A stretch of DNA of 64,000 bases from Halomonas sp. ML-15 (GTDB lineage Bacteria; Pseudomonadota; Gammaproteobacteria; Pseudomonadales; Halomonadaceae): positions 129,378-193,377 of the forward strand of contig NZ_JACXZT010000009.1 in the NCBI RefSeq assembly GCF_014779595.1. Reading direction: 5' to 3'. The position numbers and the translations under genes are program-made. Under the pieces are notes generated by a model. The model was not told where the DNA came from, searched no databases, and was given only the letters and a program-made list of their open reading frames with translations. Position 1 is the stretch's first letter. Each line of letters opens with the position of its first letter. Of the stretch, positions 53,465 through 62,819 are shown piece by piece.

Positions 53465-54040
53465 ATGCGCATGGTGCTGGAAGAGAGTCTGGTGATGCTG
53501 GTCGATCTGCAGGCGCGGCTGCTGCCGGTGATCGATGACGGGGAGCAGGCGGTCGCCGAGGCGGTGTGGCTAGGTCGACTGGCCACGGCGCTTGAGGTGC
53601 CGGTATGGCTGACCGAGCAGTACCCGGCAGGCCTGGGGCATAGCGACCCGCGCTTGCTCGAGGCGCTGCCCCAGGCGCGCCGCTGGCAGAAGTCACACTT
53701 CGGCGCGCTGGACGAGGCGCCGCTGGCCGAGGCCCTGGCGGCCAGCGGGCGGCGCCAGATCGTGCTGTGTGGCGCCGAAGCGCATATCTGCGTGCTGCAG
53801 ACGGCGCTGGGGCTGCGTGAGGCGGGCTATGCGGTCTTCTGGCTGGACGAGGCTACCGTCAGTCGGCGCCGCGGCGAGGCGCGGCTGGCCAGGCAGCGTG
53901 CCGTACAGGCCGGGGCCGTGGCGGTGAGTGCCGACATGGTCGCCTACGAGTGGCTGAAGCGCTGCGACGATGCGCGATTCAAGGACATTCACCGCCGCTT
54001 CCTGCGCGAGCGCGCGGCTCGCCCGCTGAACTTCAGCTAG
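53465..54040 (+). CDS. Isochorismatase-family hydrolase
   Basis: A 191-residue cysteine hydrolase. The catalytic Asp is in '[15 protein letters not shown]', Lys in '[10 protein letters not shown]' and Cys in '[14 protein letters not shown]', the family triad. Members such as YcaC act on amides of unknown identity. Its 3' end overlaps the convergent yaaA by 8 bp. Confidence 0.87.
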   Translation: MRMVLEESLVMLVDLQARLLPVIDDGEQAVAEAVWLGRLATALEVPVWLTEQYPAGLGHSDPRLLEALPQARRWQKSHFGALDEAPLAEALAASGRRQIVLCGAEAHICVLQTALGLREAGYAVFWLDEATVSRRRGEARLARQRAVQAGAVAVSADMVAYEWLKRCDDARFKDIHRRFLRERAARPLNFS

Positions 54041-54812
54041 CGTCCTCCTCGCGAGTAAACACCAGCGTCCTGCCTTCCGACATGGCGGGATGATAGCGGT
54101 AGCCGGCGACGTCGAAGTCCTTGAGCCCCTCGGCGTCGTTGAGGCGCTGGCGAATGATCCAGGCGCTCATCAGGCCGCGCGCTTTCTTGGCGTAGAAGCT
54201 GATGATCTTGTATTGCCCATTCTTGGCATCCTTGAACACCGGGGTGATGACCTCGGCATCTAGCGCCTTGGTATCGATGGCCTTGAAGTATTCGTTGGAC
54301 GCCAGGTTGACCAGCACCGGGCTGCCGCTGCGAGCGATGACCTGGTTGAGGTCGGCGGTCAGGGTCTGTTTCCAGAAGGCGTAGAGATCCTTGCCGGCAG
54401 GATTCGGCAGGCGGGTTCCCATCTCCAGGCGGTAGGGCTGAATCAGGTCGAGCGGCTTGAGTAGCCCATAGAGCCCGGAGAGGATGCGCAGATGCTCCTG
54501 GGCGAAGGCGTTGTCCTCTTCGCTGAAGGTATCGGCTTCCAAACCGACGTAGACATCGCCCTGGAAGGCCTGGGCGGCCTGTTTGGCATTGTCGAGGTCG
54601 AACGGTGGCTGCCACTCGGCGAAGCGGGCGGCGTTGAGCCCGGCCAGCTTGTCGCTGATGCCCATCAGCTCGGAGAGCTGCTGCGGTGAGTAGTCGCGCA
54701 GGATATCGATCAGCTGCTGGCTGTGCTCGAGGTGATCCGGCAGGCTGTGGGCGACGGTCGAGGGGGAGGTCTCGAAGTCGAGTGTCTTGGCAGGGGATAT
54801 CACGCTCAGCAT
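54033..54812 (-). CDS. yaaA: Peroxide stress protein YaaA (DUF328)
   Basis: YaaA limits intracellular iron during peroxide stress in E. coli and binds DNA. From the ATG at 54812 (AAGGAG upstream) it has 259 residues, starting '[13 protein letters not shown]', with '[19 protein letters not shown]' near 120 and '[15 protein letters not shown]' near 200. An upstream start at 54863 is unlikely. Confidence 0.95.
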   Translation of the reverse strand: MLSVISPAKTLDFETSPSTVAHSLPDHLEHSQQLIDILRDYSPQQLSELMGISDKLAGLNAARFAEWQPPFDLDNAKQAAQAFQGDVYVGLEADTFSEEDNAFAQEHLRILSGLYGLLKPLDLIQPYRLEMGTRLPNPAGKDLYAFWKQTLTADLNQVIARSGSPVLVNLASNEYFKAIDTKALDAEVITPVFKDAKNGQYKIISFYAKKARGLMSAWIIRQRLNDAEGLKDFDVAGYRYHPAMSEGRTLVFTREEDAS

Positions 54813-54906
54813 GGGGCGCTCCTTGTAACCCGAAAATGTCTGCCGCGAGTATACCAAGCCCATCCAGTGGGCGCGGCTATCGAGATGATAGGCCGCGCCG
54901 CGGAGG

Positions 54907-55938
54907 TCAGGGGCAGGGGTTGGGCAGGCGGCGGTGAACCGCCTCGATGGCCTCGATCACCTCCTGATCGAGCCTGAGTGACTCGCTGGCCAGGTTGGAC
55001 TCGAGCTGCTCCATGCTTGTGGCACCGATGATGTTGCTGGTCAGGAACGGCCGTGAATTGACGTAGGCCAGCGCCATTTGCGCCGGGTCGAGGCCATGCT
55101 CCTTGGCGATCTGCACATAGGCTCGGGTGGCCTCTTCGGCAGGCGCCGAGGTGTAGCGCTTGAAGCGCTCGTAGAGCGTCAGGCGGCCCTTGGGAGGGCG
55201 CGCGCCGTCGAGGTACTTGCCGGACAGTACCCCGAAGGCTAGCGGCGAATAGGCCAGCAGGCCGACGTCTTCGCGGTGAGCGATCTCGGCCAGGCCGACC
55301 TCGAAACTGCGGTTAAGCAGATTATAGGGGTTCTGCACGCTGGCCACGCGCGGTACGCCGATGGTCTCCGCCAGCCGCAGGCAGCGCATCACCCCCCAGG
55401 GGGTCTCGTTGGAGAGGCCGATGGCGCGCACCTTGCCGGCGTCTACCAGCTCCTTGAGCGCGCCCAGGGTCTCCTCCAGCGGAATGGCGTCCTCTTCCTC
55501 GTCGTGCTCGTAGCCGAGACGGCCGAAGTAGTTGGTGCTGCGATCCGGCCAGTGCAGCTGGTAAAGATCGACATAGTCGGTCTGTAGCCGGGCCAGGCTG
55601 GCGTCGATGGCCTTGTGGATATGCGCGCGGCTCATGCGCGGGCCGCCGCGGATATGCTCGAGGCCGGGGCCGGACGCCTTGGTGGCGATGATTACGTCGT
55701 CGCGGGCGCCGCGGCGCTTGAGCCAACTGCCGATATACGCCTCGGTGCGACCCTGGGTGTCGGCCTGGGGCGGTACCGGGTACATCTCGGCGGTATCGAT
55801 GAAGTTGATGCCGAACGCCACGGCGCGGTCGAGCTGCTCGTGGGCTTCGGCCTCGCTGTTCTGCTCGCCGAAGGTCATGGTGCCAAGGCACAGCCGGCTG
55901 ACGTCGATACCGGTATCGCCAAGGGGTCGAATCTGCAT
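54907..55938 (-). CDS. tas: Aldo/keto reductase, Tas-like
   Basis: A 343-residue NADP(H)-dependent aldo-keto reductase. It has the catalytic 'FIDTAEMY' (Tyr near 54), the Lys in '[10 protein letters not shown]' and His in '[15 protein letters not shown]', the last stretch being a Tas hallmark. The C-terminal cofactor region '[15 protein letters not shown]' is present. The physiological substrate is unknown. Confidence 0.88.
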   Translation of the reverse strand: MQIRPLGDTGIDVSRLCLGTMTFGEQNSEAEAHEQLDRAVAFGINFIDTAEMYPVPPQADTQGRTEAYIGSWLKRRGARDDVIIATKASGPGLEHIRGGPRMSRAHIHKAIDASLARLQTDYVDLYQLHWPDRSTNYFGRLGYEHDEEEDAIPLEETLGALKELVDAGKVRAIGLSNETPWGVMRCLRLAETIGVPRVASVQNPYNLLNRSFEVGLAEIAHREDVGLLAYSPLAFGVLSGKYLDGARPPKGRLTLYERFKRYTSAPAEEATRAYVQIAKEHGLDPAQMALAYVNSRPFLTSNIIGATSMEQLESNLASESLRLDQEVIEAIEAVHRRLPNPCP

Positions 55939-56102
55939 TCGTCACTCCAGATCGGGGAAAGAACGGAACAGGTGCCAAAGGGCATGGTAGCCGGGGCCCA
56001 CCAAAGCGGCAAATGTCGGGGGTTGAGTCACCCTTGCAGGGGGCGTATGCTTGCGACCCCGTTGGCCCGGCGGAGCCCGGAGAGCCAGTCGTCAAGGGTG
56101 TG

Positions 56103-56672
56103 ATGATCAGGCACAGGAAGAGTGCCGAAGAGAGCATCGCACCGGTTACCGGATCAAGGTTGTTTGCCATGCCGCAGGCATCTTCACTGTTTACCCGTCT
56201 CGAGTATCGTCTGGCGGAGCAGCTGTTTCACACCCGCTGGCTGCCCCGCTCGCCGCGCACTCAGCGCTTGACCATGCACCTCTACCAGCGCTGTGCCGAA
56301 GCCGGCCACACCGCGGCGCTATCAGTGTACGGGCATATGCTGTTTCATCGCGGTGCCAGCCCCCAGGACAAGGCCAAGGGCGCGCGCTATGTGCTGCAGG
56401 CCGCGCATAGCGGCGATGAGCGCGCCCAGTACCAGGCCGGGGCGATCTATGAGCACGGCTGCGCCCAGTACCCGCGGCGCGATGATCACGCGGTGACCTG
56501 GTATGCGCGGGCCGGAGAGGCAGGCCATGCCCTGGCGGCCTCGCGTCTGGCTGATGCCTACCGCCATGGTCAGCTGGGCCTGGCCGTGGACTGCCAGCGC
56601 GCCGAATATTGGCAGCGTCTGGCCGACCAGCATGCCGGCCTTGAGATGCAAGAAGCGGCTACCCGACACTAG
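56103..56672 (+). CDS. Sel1-repeat protein
   Basis: A 189-residue protein with Sel1/TPR-like repeats (residues 75-185), seen as repeated 'AAxSGDxxAQYxxGxxYE' and 'AGEAGHALAASRLADAYRxG' patterns. I favour the ATG at 56103 with AAGGG upstream; ATG 56169 would also work. No signal peptide. Such proteins are usually scaffolds. Function unknown. Confidence 0.75.
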   Translation: MIRHRKSAEESIAPVTGSRLFAMPQASSLFTRLEYRLAEQLFHTRWLPRSPRTQRLTMHLYQRCAEAGHTAALSVYGHMLFHRGASPQDKAKGARYVLQAAHSGDERAQYQAGAIYEHGCAQYPRRDDHAVTWYARAGEAGHALAASRLADAYRHGQLGLAVDCQRAEYWQRLADQHAGLEMQEAATRH

Positions 56673-56751
56673 GCGCTTGTCGTGCCTCTCGTGATGATCG
56701 GTCAAGCTCGACGGACTGCTGGTCGACCGCGGTGCACTTAGCCCTTACCCT

Positions 56752-56783
56752 ATAGGCCTGATCGAGCGCTCGATCAGGCCTAT
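56752..56783. repeat. 32-bp perfect palindrome
   Basis: ATAGGCCTGATCGAGC is followed at once by its exact complement, so each arm is 16 bp with no loop. It lies 25 bp before the next gene and 80 bp after the Sel1 gene. It could be a terminator (GCGCTTTC follows) or an operator for a dimeric regulator. Confidence 0.85.
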
Positions 56784-56807
56784 GCGCTTTCAGAGGATGC
56801 CTACCAC

Positions 56808-57332
56808 GTGGCCTTGCCTACCCTGCTGGATATTGAAGCGTCCGGGTTCGGACGCGGCAGCTACCCGATCGAGGTAGGCCTGGCGCGGCCGGACGGCTCG
56901 AGCTGCGCCTTTCTGATCCAGCCGCTGGATGAGTGGACCCACTGGGACCCCAAGGCCGAGCTGTTGCACGGTATCTCGCGCAATCGCCTGAACCGCGAAG
57001 GGCATCCTGTGATCGAGGTGGCGCGCTGGCTCAACGACGAGTTGGCCGAGGAGGGCGTGGCCTATAGCGACAGCTGGGGCTACGACAACACCTGGCTGTC
57101 GCTGCTGTTCCATCATGCCGGGATGCTGCCGCGCTTCCGCCTGGAGGCGCTGCGCCGGCTGCTGTGTGACGAGCAGCTGGCGCTGTGGCAGACCACCAAG
57201 GAAACCTTGATTCGCGAGCGCGGTATTCAGCGCCACCGGGCCGGGGAAGATGCCCGGCTGCTGCAGCTCACCTATGCTCGTACCCGGGCGCTGGTGGATG
57301 CCCGCGCGGCGCATCGCCGACGCGGACGCTAG
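56808..57332 (+). CDS. Exonuclease-like RNase H-fold protein
   Basis: A 174-residue protein starting at a GTG. 'TLLDIEASGFGRGSYPIEVGLA' near residue 6 is the Exo I-type DxE motif of DnaQ-like 3'-5' exonucleases (DIEASG), with later 'SDSWGYDNTWL' (Asp) and 'HRAGEDARLL' (HxAxxDA) fitting Exo II and III. It lacks other domains. Substrate unknown. Confidence 0.8.
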   Translation: MALPTLLDIEASGFGRGSYPIEVGLARPDGSSCAFLIQPLDEWTHWDPKAELLHGISRNRLNREGHPVIEVARWLNDELAEEGVAYSDSWGYDNTWLSLLFHHAGMLPRFRLEALRRLLCDEQLALWQTTKETLIRERGIQRHRAGEDARLLQLTYARTRALVDARAAHRRRGR

Positions 57333-57343
57333 GTCTGCCGCGC

Positions 57344-57892
57344 TCAGCCGGCCAGATGATGTTCGAGGTGATCCAGCAGCGCCGCGGGTGTCTCGGCGGA
57401 GAGCAGGTTGGCGCGAGTTTCGGGATCGAGGAAGCCGTGGGCCACGGTATTGTCGAGAAAGCCCAGTAGTGGCGAGTAAAACCCATGGGTGTCGAGCACG
57501 CCGATGGGCTTGTCGTGCAGACCGAGATACTGCCAGGTCCAGGCTTCGAACAGCTCTTCCAAAGTGCCGATGCCGCCGGGCAGGGCGATAAAGGCCTCGG
57601 CGCGCGCCGCCATGCTGGCCTTGCGCTCATGCATATTGGCCACGCGGATCAGTTCGCTGAGGCCGTGATGGGCCTGCTCACGCTCGACCAGATGGTGCGG
57701 CATTACGCCGATCACCTCGCCGCCCTCGGCCATGGCGGCATCCGCTAGCGCTCCCATCAGGCCGATGCGCGCCCCGCCGTAGACCAGGCGGTGGCCGCGC
57801 CGCGCCATCTCGGCGCCCAGCGCCTCGGTGGCAGTGCGAAACTGCGGCTCGCGACCCTCGCGCGAGCCCAGATAGACACAAATATTGGCCAT
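57344..57892 (-). CDS. LOG-family protein (TIGR00730, Rossmann fold)
   Basis: A 182-residue protein with 'VYLGSREG' and 'GGARIGLMGALADAAMAEGG' and the phosphoribohydrolase motif 'LPGGIGTLEELFEAWTW' near 102-118. The family holds cytokinin riboside 5'-monophosphate phosphoribohydrolases (LOG), and bacterial members act on nucleoside monophosphates. Physiological role here unknown. Confidence 0.92.
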   Translation of the reverse strand: MANICVYLGSREGREPQFRTATEALGAEMARRGHRLVYGGARIGLMGALADAAMAEGGEVIGVMPHHLVEREQAHHGLSELIRVANMHERKASMAARAEAFIALPGGIGTLEELFEAWTWQYLGLHDKPIGVLDTHGFYSPLLGFLDNTVAHGFLDPETRANLLSAETPAALLDHLEHHLAG

Positions 57893-57938
57893 GGCGTCCT
57901 CCTTGAATGGTTCCTTATCCTAGCATCGCTGCGCCGGC

Positions 57939-58463
57939 TCAGGGCAGGCAGTCGGCGACGCCGTACTCGGCATCCAGCCACTGGCCAATGACGTTGTGAC
58001 CGCAAAGGTGATGGGCGTACTGGGTGTGCAGGCAGCGCACCTGGTCCCAGTTACCGATGCCGCCGATACCGCGCTCGCGGAGCAGCGTCGTATAGCCAAG
58101 GCGCTCGGCCTCGACCTGCTGTTCGGCGGGCATGTGCTGCCAGCGCTGGGCGACATAGTCGCGGTGGCTGTCGTGGTAGGCGGCGAGGAAGACCGGGTCG
58201 TCCTGCAGGCGCGCTTCCAGCGACTTGATGACCCCGGCCGCCTCGATATGCGAAATCTCCACCTTGAGTCGCTCGGAGCTGAGCCAGTAGAGGGTCGGGA
58301 AGGGTTTGCCATCGACGATCGAGGCCATGCGCAGCACCAGCGGCGTGCCTTCGACGTCGGTGGCGGCCAGGGCCTGGATGCCGCGCGGCGTGCGGCCCAG
58401 CTGTTCGCAGATGATCGCCAACTGGCGGGCGTCAGGCATCGTGTCGGGGTGGAGCACCATCAT
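57939..58463 (-). CDS. DUF501 family protein
   Basis: A 174-residue protein with 'LGRTPRGIQALAATD' and 'GKPFPTLYWLSSERLKVEISHIEAAG', then Cys/His-rich 'VRCLHTQYAHHLCGHNVIG', all typical of DUF501. The His and Cys residues suggest metal binding. Function unknown. Starts at 58463 or 58439 are possible. It overlaps the upstream gene by up to 32 bp, so they are probably one operon. Confidence 0.82.
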   Translation of the reverse strand: MMVLHPDTMPDARQLAIICEQLGRTPRGIQALAATDVEGTPLVLRMASIVDGKPFPTLYWLSSERLKVEISHIEAAGVIKSLEARLQDDPVFLAAYHDSHRDYVAQRWQHMPAEQQVEAERLGYTTLLRERGIGGIGNWDQVRCLHTQYAHHLCGHNVIGQWLDAEYGVADCLP

Positions 58464-58758
58464 CGGGATCTCGCAGGAATTTGTTCGAGCGGCCTACGGC
58501 GCGAAAGAACGCCTGGTTGAGCTGCACCGGCGTGGCCACGTAGCGCCACTGACGCTCGCAGTACTCGGCGGCGCGGGCCATCAGCACGTCGTAGAGGCGA
58601 TTGAACGGGGCATCATAATCGTAGGGGTCGGCCCCGAACAACCGGATATGCGGGTAGTCGGCGAAGCGCTCCATGAAGTAGCGCTCCAGGTCGGCTTCCA
58701 CCGCGCGGTGCTGGGCAGTGTTGTCCGGGTCCAGCCAGAGATTGTAGCGGATCGCCAT
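58432..58758 (-). CDS. Hypothetical protein, coupled to the DUF501 gene
   Basis: A 108-residue soluble protein from the ATG at 58758 (GGGAGCC upstream). Residues are rich in aromatic and charged amino acids; no known motif. Its end overlaps the start of the DUF501 gene. I do not recognise the family. Confidence 0.65.
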   Translation of the reverse strand: MAIRYNLWLDPDNTAQHRAVEADLERYFMERFADYPHIRLFGADPYDYDAPFNRLYDVLMARAAEYCERQWRYVATPVQLNQAFFRAVGRSNKFLRDPDDGAPPRHDA

Positions 58759-58816
58759 GTTGGCTCCCGAAGCTAGGGGTAACTGGTCTGACAGCATAAC
58801 CGATCAGTCGGCTCCA

Positions 58817-59284
58817 TCAGCGAGCCAGGGGGGCTAGGCTAGCCGCAGTCAGGGCGATCAGGTCGGCACTGGCCAGGGCAATCTCCAGACCGCGACGCCC
58901 ACCGCTGACATGTATGGGGTCGCGGCCTTCGGCGCTGGCGTCGATAAAGGTCGCCAGGCGCTTTTTCTGCCCCAGCGGACTGATACCACCTACCACATAG
59001 CCGGTGGCGCGCTCGGCGTCACCGGTGTCGGCCATGCTGGCCTTGCGCGCACCGGCGGCCCGCGCCAGCGCCTTGAGGTCGAGTTGGGCATTGACCGGCA
59101 CCATGGCCACGACCAGCCGGCCGTTATCGAGCTGCGCCAGCAGCGTCTTGAACACCGTCTCCGGCGTCAGGCCAAGTGCTTCGGCCGCCTCGAGTCCGTA
59201 GGCCGGCGCGCGGGGGGCGTGGGGATACTCCAGCAGCTCATAGTTCACCTTGGCGCGTGTCAACGTCTTGATGGCCGGGGTCAT
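58817..59284 (-). CDS. ybaK: Cys-tRNA(Pro)/Cys-tRNA(Cys) deacylase YbaK
   Basis: YbaK removes cysteine wrongly loaded on tRNA-Pro. The 155-residue protein has 'PETVFKTLLAQLDNGRLVVAMVPV' near 41-64 (the conserved Lys near 46) and 'GYVVGGISPLGQKKRLATFID' near 95. The ATG overlaps the stop of the upstream membrane-protein gene (59281-59284). Normal length. Confidence 0.94.
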   Translation of the reverse strand: MTPAIKTLTRAKVNYELLEYPHAPRAPAYGLEAAEALGLTPETVFKTLLAQLDNGRLVVAMVPVNAQLDLKALARAAGARKASMADTGDAERATGYVVGGISPLGQKKRLATFIDASAEGRDPIHVSGGRRGLEIALASADLIALTAASLAPLAR

Positions 59285-60102
59285 GCGCGAGCCTCCTGTG
59301 CCGCCCGCTGTCCACGGCGCCAGCTTAGCCACTGCGACCAGCCCAGCAGCCACAGCGTGGCAACGCCAAAGCCGATCAGCGTCCCCCACCCCAACCCCAG
59401 GGTGGAGTAGGTCAGCGATACGCACAGCGTGTAGCTGAGCAGCGAGCCGAGGCCGGCGGGGAAGTGCTTGATCACCGTGGCCACCGGGGCGGCGCCATGC
59501 GACAGATGCAGCATGATCAGAAACGGGAACAGGGTCACCGGGAAGGCGGCCATGACGCCCGCCCAGGCGGCCGGCACCCAGTGCGCCAGGCTGGTAATCA
59601 CCACGATGATCAGCGCGGCCAGCGCGGCGCGCAGTGCCAGCACCGCCCACGAGAAGCGCCCCGGGGGCGGCGTGCGGCTCTCCGGCACCCGCCGGTAGAG
59701 CCAGGTCACTACCACGATCGCCGCCAGGGTGGTCAGGGTGCCCGTGACGCGAGTGAAGTCGAGCTGGGTCAGCAGCAGGCTGACCGCCAGCCAGGCGCTG
59801 AAACCGCCGGCGCAGCCACGCAGGATGCCGCCTAGGCCGTCGCGGCGGCCGCAGGCCAGGTAGCCGGCACCGAGTGCCAGGGTGGCGGTGAACCCGGCCA
59901 GGGTGTGCACGGCGCTTTGTGTGGCGAACGCGGGCGAGATCTCCAGGCCGATAAACAGCAGGGCGATGGAGGTGCCCAGCGGATAGCCGGCCAGTAGGCC
60001 GGCGACCCGGGCGCTGACGCGCACCGCAATCGAGGAGAGCCCCAGCACCAGGCCGATCGACAGCGTGAGTTTGGCCAGCTGCCAGCTCAGTGGCACATCC
60101 AT
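59281..60102 (-). CDS. Hypothetical multi-pass membrane protein
   Basis: A 273-residue protein with about eight hydrophobic helices. The sequence shows similarity between its two halves: 'AGLLAGYPLGTSIALLFIGLEISPAFA' and 'AGVMAAFPVTLFPFLIMLHLSHG' both carry an A-G-x(2)-A-x-P pattern, so it may be an internal duplication as in small transporters. It is coupled to ybaK. Function unknown. Confidence 0.65.
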   Translation of the reverse strand: MDVPLSWQLAKLTLSIGLVLGLSSIAVRVSARVAGLLAGYPLGTSIALLFIGLEISPAFATQSAVHTLAGFTATLALGAGYLACGRRDGLGGILRGCAGGFSAWLAVSLLLTQLDFTRVTGTLTTLAAIVVVTWLYRRVPESRTPPPGRFSWAVLALRAALAALIIVVITSLAHWVPAAWAGVMAAFPVTLFPFLIMLHLSHGAAPVATVIKHFPAGLGSLLSYTLCVSLTYSTLGLGWGTLIGFGVATLWLLGWSQWLSWRRGQRAAQEARA

Positions 60103-60127
60103 GTCGACTCCTCGGGCAAAGACGCGG

Positions 60128-60553
60128 TCATATCAGGCGCAGCTGCTGATGATCGTGCCAGGCCGCGGGCAGGGCCTCTGCCAGCGGCTCTGCAAGGTGC
60201 GCCGGCAGCGCCGCTTGGGCGTCGGCGAGGGTGTCGAAATGGCGCAGCCGCAGCCAGCAGTAGGCCCAGGCGCAGGCTTCCAGCTCGTCGCGGGGCACCG
60301 GCCTGGCGGGCATCTGCAGCAGCAGGAAGGTCGCGGACCGGGCCGCCCACAGCGGCGGCGTAGCGTCGCCGCTCCAGGCACCCAGGGTGGCGCCGTCGGG
60401 CGTCTCTTCGGGCTCGCCGAGCTTGGCCACCCGGGCGGTGTCGGCGAGAATCATCGCCAGGCGGTCGGGATCGGCCTGGCCCAGCAGCAGCCAGTGGCCG
60501 ACCAGCCGCGAGGCGCCACGCATGGCCTTGGCATAGAAGGGGCTTTCAGGCAT
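60128..60553 (-). CDS. Hypothetical protein
   Basis: A 141-residue protein starting MPESPFYAKAMRGASRLVG. It is Ala/Leu/Trp-rich and mostly helical, with no signal peptide or motif I recognise. It is divergent from the C-S lyase gene and lies just upstream of the membrane-protein gene on the same strand. A start two codons earlier (60559) is possible. Confidence 0.6.
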   Translation of the reverse strand: MPESPFYAKAMRGASRLVGHWLLLGQADPDRLAMILADTARVAKLGEPEETPDGATLGAWSGDATPPLWAARSATFLLLQMPARPVPRDELEACAWAYCWLRLRHFDTLADAQAALPAHLAEPLAEALPAAWHDHQQLRLI

Positions 60554-60597
60554 GTTCAAAGGCGATTCCTTGGCTGACCAGTGAGTGGAGAGACGTC

Positions 60598-61779
60598 ATG
60601 CAGTTCGATTTTGCCACGCCGGTGGCTCGGCGGCATCCGCCCGACACCCGCGGCGATCACCCCGAGTGGCCGTCGCAGAAATGGCATCGCTATGCCGGCG
60701 ACGTACTGCCGCTGTGGGTCGCCGATATGGACTTCGTGTCGCCGCCGGCGGTGATCGAGGCGCTGCAGGCGCGGGTCGACCACGGCGTATTCGGCTACGG
60801 CATGGTGCCCGACAGCCTGCGACGCACGCTGTGCGACTGGAGTGCCAGCCACTACGGGTGGCCGATCGACGCCGACTGGCAGCTGTGGCTGCCCGGCGTG
60901 GTGCCGGCGCTGCACCTGGCCAGCATGGCGCTCACCGAGCCCGGTGAGGGCGTACTCACCGTCACGCCGATCTATCCGCCGTTTCTCAAGGTCGCCGAGC
61001 GCACCGGCCGGCTGGCGCAGCAGGCGCCGCTGGCCGAGCCGACGGCGCCGGGTGAACCCTGGCGGCTCGACCTCGACGCCCTGGAAGCGGCGATCACTGA
61101 CGATACGCGGCTGCTGCTGTGGTGTCATCCGCACAACCCGACCGGGCGTGTCTGGCAGGCCGAGGAGCTGGCCGGGCTGGCCGCGCTGGTGGAAAAGCAC
61201 GACCTGCTGGTGGTCTCCGACGAGCTGCACTGCGATCTGCTGCTCGACGAGGGCGCCAGACATCAACCGCTGGCGGCCGCCTTCCCGGCGCTGGCGGCGC
61301 GAACCATTACCCTCTGGGCGCCGTCAAAGACCTTCAACCTGGCCGGCCTGACCTGCGCCTGCGCGGTGATTCCCGACCCTGATCTGCGCCAGCGCTTCGC
61401 CGCCCAGATGAAGGGGCTGCAGTCCGACCCCAACGTGCTCGGGCTGGTCGCCGCCGAAGCGGCCTACGCCGAGGGCGATCCCTGGCGTCAGGCGCTGCTC
61501 GAGGTGCTGCGCGGGCATCGCCAGCGCCTGGCAGAGCGCGTGGCGACATGGCCGGGGGTGAGCATGCACCTACCGCAGTCGACCTATCTGGCCTGGCTCG
61601 ATATGCGCCAGGCCGGCCTCGGTGATTGCCCCCAGCAGGCCCTGCTGCACGACACCGGGGTAGCGCTGTCGGACGGCGCCGACTTCGGCTGGCCGGGCTT
61701 CGTGCGGCTCAACTTCGGCACCACCGAGGCGCAGCTGGAGGCGGCGCTGGCAAGACTGGACGCGCGCCTATGCCGCTAG
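60598..61779 (+). CDS. PatB/MalY-type PLP C-S lyase
   Basis: A 393-residue fold type I PLP enzyme that probably splits C-S bonds in cystathionine or related thioethers. It starts 'FDFATPVARRHPPDT', with 'LPLWVADMDFVSPPAV' near 36, 'HPHNPTGRVW' near 180 and the PLP Lys in 'WAPSKTFNLAGL' near 240-251, all intact. A family member can also aminotransfer; the true substrate is not known. Confidence 0.93.
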   Translation: MQFDFATPVARRHPPDTRGDHPEWPSQKWHRYAGDVLPLWVADMDFVSPPAVIEALQARVDHGVFGYGMVPDSLRRTLCDWSASHYGWPIDADWQLWLPGVVPALHLASMALTEPGEGVLTVTPIYPPFLKVAERTGRLAQQAPLAEPTAPGEPWRLDLDALEAAITDDTRLLLWCHPHNPTGRVWQAEELAGLAALVEKHDLLVVSDELHCDLLLDEGARHQPLAAAFPALAARTITLWAPSKTFNLAGLTCACAVIPDPDLRQRFAAQMKGLQSDPNVLGLVAAEAAYAEGDPWRQALLEVLRGHRQRLAERVATWPGVSMHLPQSTYLAWLDMRQAGLGDCPQQALLHDTGVALSDGADFGWPGFVRLNFGTTEAQLEAALARLDARLCR

Positions 61780-61791
61780 TGCGCTAGCGGC

Positions 61792-62715
61792 TCAGTACAT
61801 CATGGCGAACAGTCGACGCCGATAGGTGACCGTCAGCGGGTGGTCGGCGCCCAGCGCATCGAATACCCGCAGCAGGGTCTGGCGGGCCAGATCGTCACCA
61901 TAGGCGCGATCGCGCTGCATCAGCGCCAGCAGCGCGTCGAGACCGGCTTCGTAATCGCCGTCGGCGACCTGGCGTAGGGCGCGCAGATACTGCGCTTCGC
62001 TGTCGTCGCGGCCCTCGAGCGCGGCCAGCTCCTCTGCGCTGGGGGCCTCTTCGCCGAACTCCAGGCGCGCCCGCACGCCGCGAGCCTTGGGCGCATCGCG
62101 ATCCTCTGGGGCGAGGCCGTCAAGCACCGCGCGGGCGCGGGCGGCATTGCCCTCGGCGAGCAGTGCGCCGGCCAGGTCGATACGGTAATCGACGTGCTCG
62201 GGGTGCGCCTGGGAGAGCTGTTCGAAGATGCCGCGTGCGGTGGTGGCATCGCCGGCGGCCAGGGCCGCCTGGGCCTGCTCTTCGGGGCTCTGCGGCGCGT
62301 CTTCCGGGGGCTGGATATATTTCGCCAGCCACTCGCGGATCTGTTTTTCGGGCAGCACGCCCTGGAACTCATCGAACAGCTGGCCCTGCATGATCAGCTT
62401 GACGTCGGGCACCGAGCGAATTCCCAGCTGCGCGGCGATCTGCTGGTGCTCCTCGATATTGAGCTTGGCGAGAATGAAGGCGCCGTTGTATTCCTGCGCC
62501 AGCTTCTCGAGGACTGGCATCAGGTTCTTGCACGGCTCGCACCAGGGTGCCCAGCAGTCGAGCAGCACGGGGGTCTGCATCGAGCCCTCCAGCACGACCT
62601 GCTGGAAGTTGCTCATGTCGATGTCGACGATGACATCGGCCGGCGCGGCACCGTTAGCCCCGGCGGGTTCGGGTGTGGTTAGCGGCTGACCGCTGTGGGG
62701 ATCGACGATAGGCAT
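61792..62715 (-). CDS. Thioredoxin-domain protein with TPR repeats (CnoX/YbbN-like)
   Basis: A 307-residue protein. The N-terminal thioredoxin domain (residues 29-135) has a full CxxC site 'WCEPCKNLMPVLEKL' near 56-60, and the C-terminal part has tetratricopeptide-like helices (about 145-290). The plan matches YbbN/CnoX, a chaperedoxin that binds GroEL. E. coli CnoX lacks the first Cys, whereas this one keeps both and could be redox active. Confidence 0.9.
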   Translation of the reverse strand: MPIVDPHSGQPLTTPEPAGANGAAPADVIVDIDMSNFQQVVLEGSMQTPVLLDCWAPWCEPCKNLMPVLEKLAQEYNGAFILAKLNIEEHQQIAAQLGIRSVPDVKLIMQGQLFDEFQGVLPEKQIREWLAKYIQPPEDAPQSPEEQAQAALAAGDATTARGIFEQLSQAHPEHVDYRIDLAGALLAEGNAARARAVLDGLAPEDRDAPKARGVRARLEFGEEAPSAEELAALEGRDDSEAQYLRALRQVADGDYEAGLDALLALMQRDRAYGDDLARQTLLRVFDALGADHPLTVTYRRRLFAMMY

Positions 62716-62819
62716 ACTATGACCTTGAAGCGGACGGATTTACACGCAACATGCGGGCCGCGGCGGCTGGATTCAAGCCCTGTGCCAGGATTAGCCGTTC
62801 ACCTCAGGAGGTGCGAACA

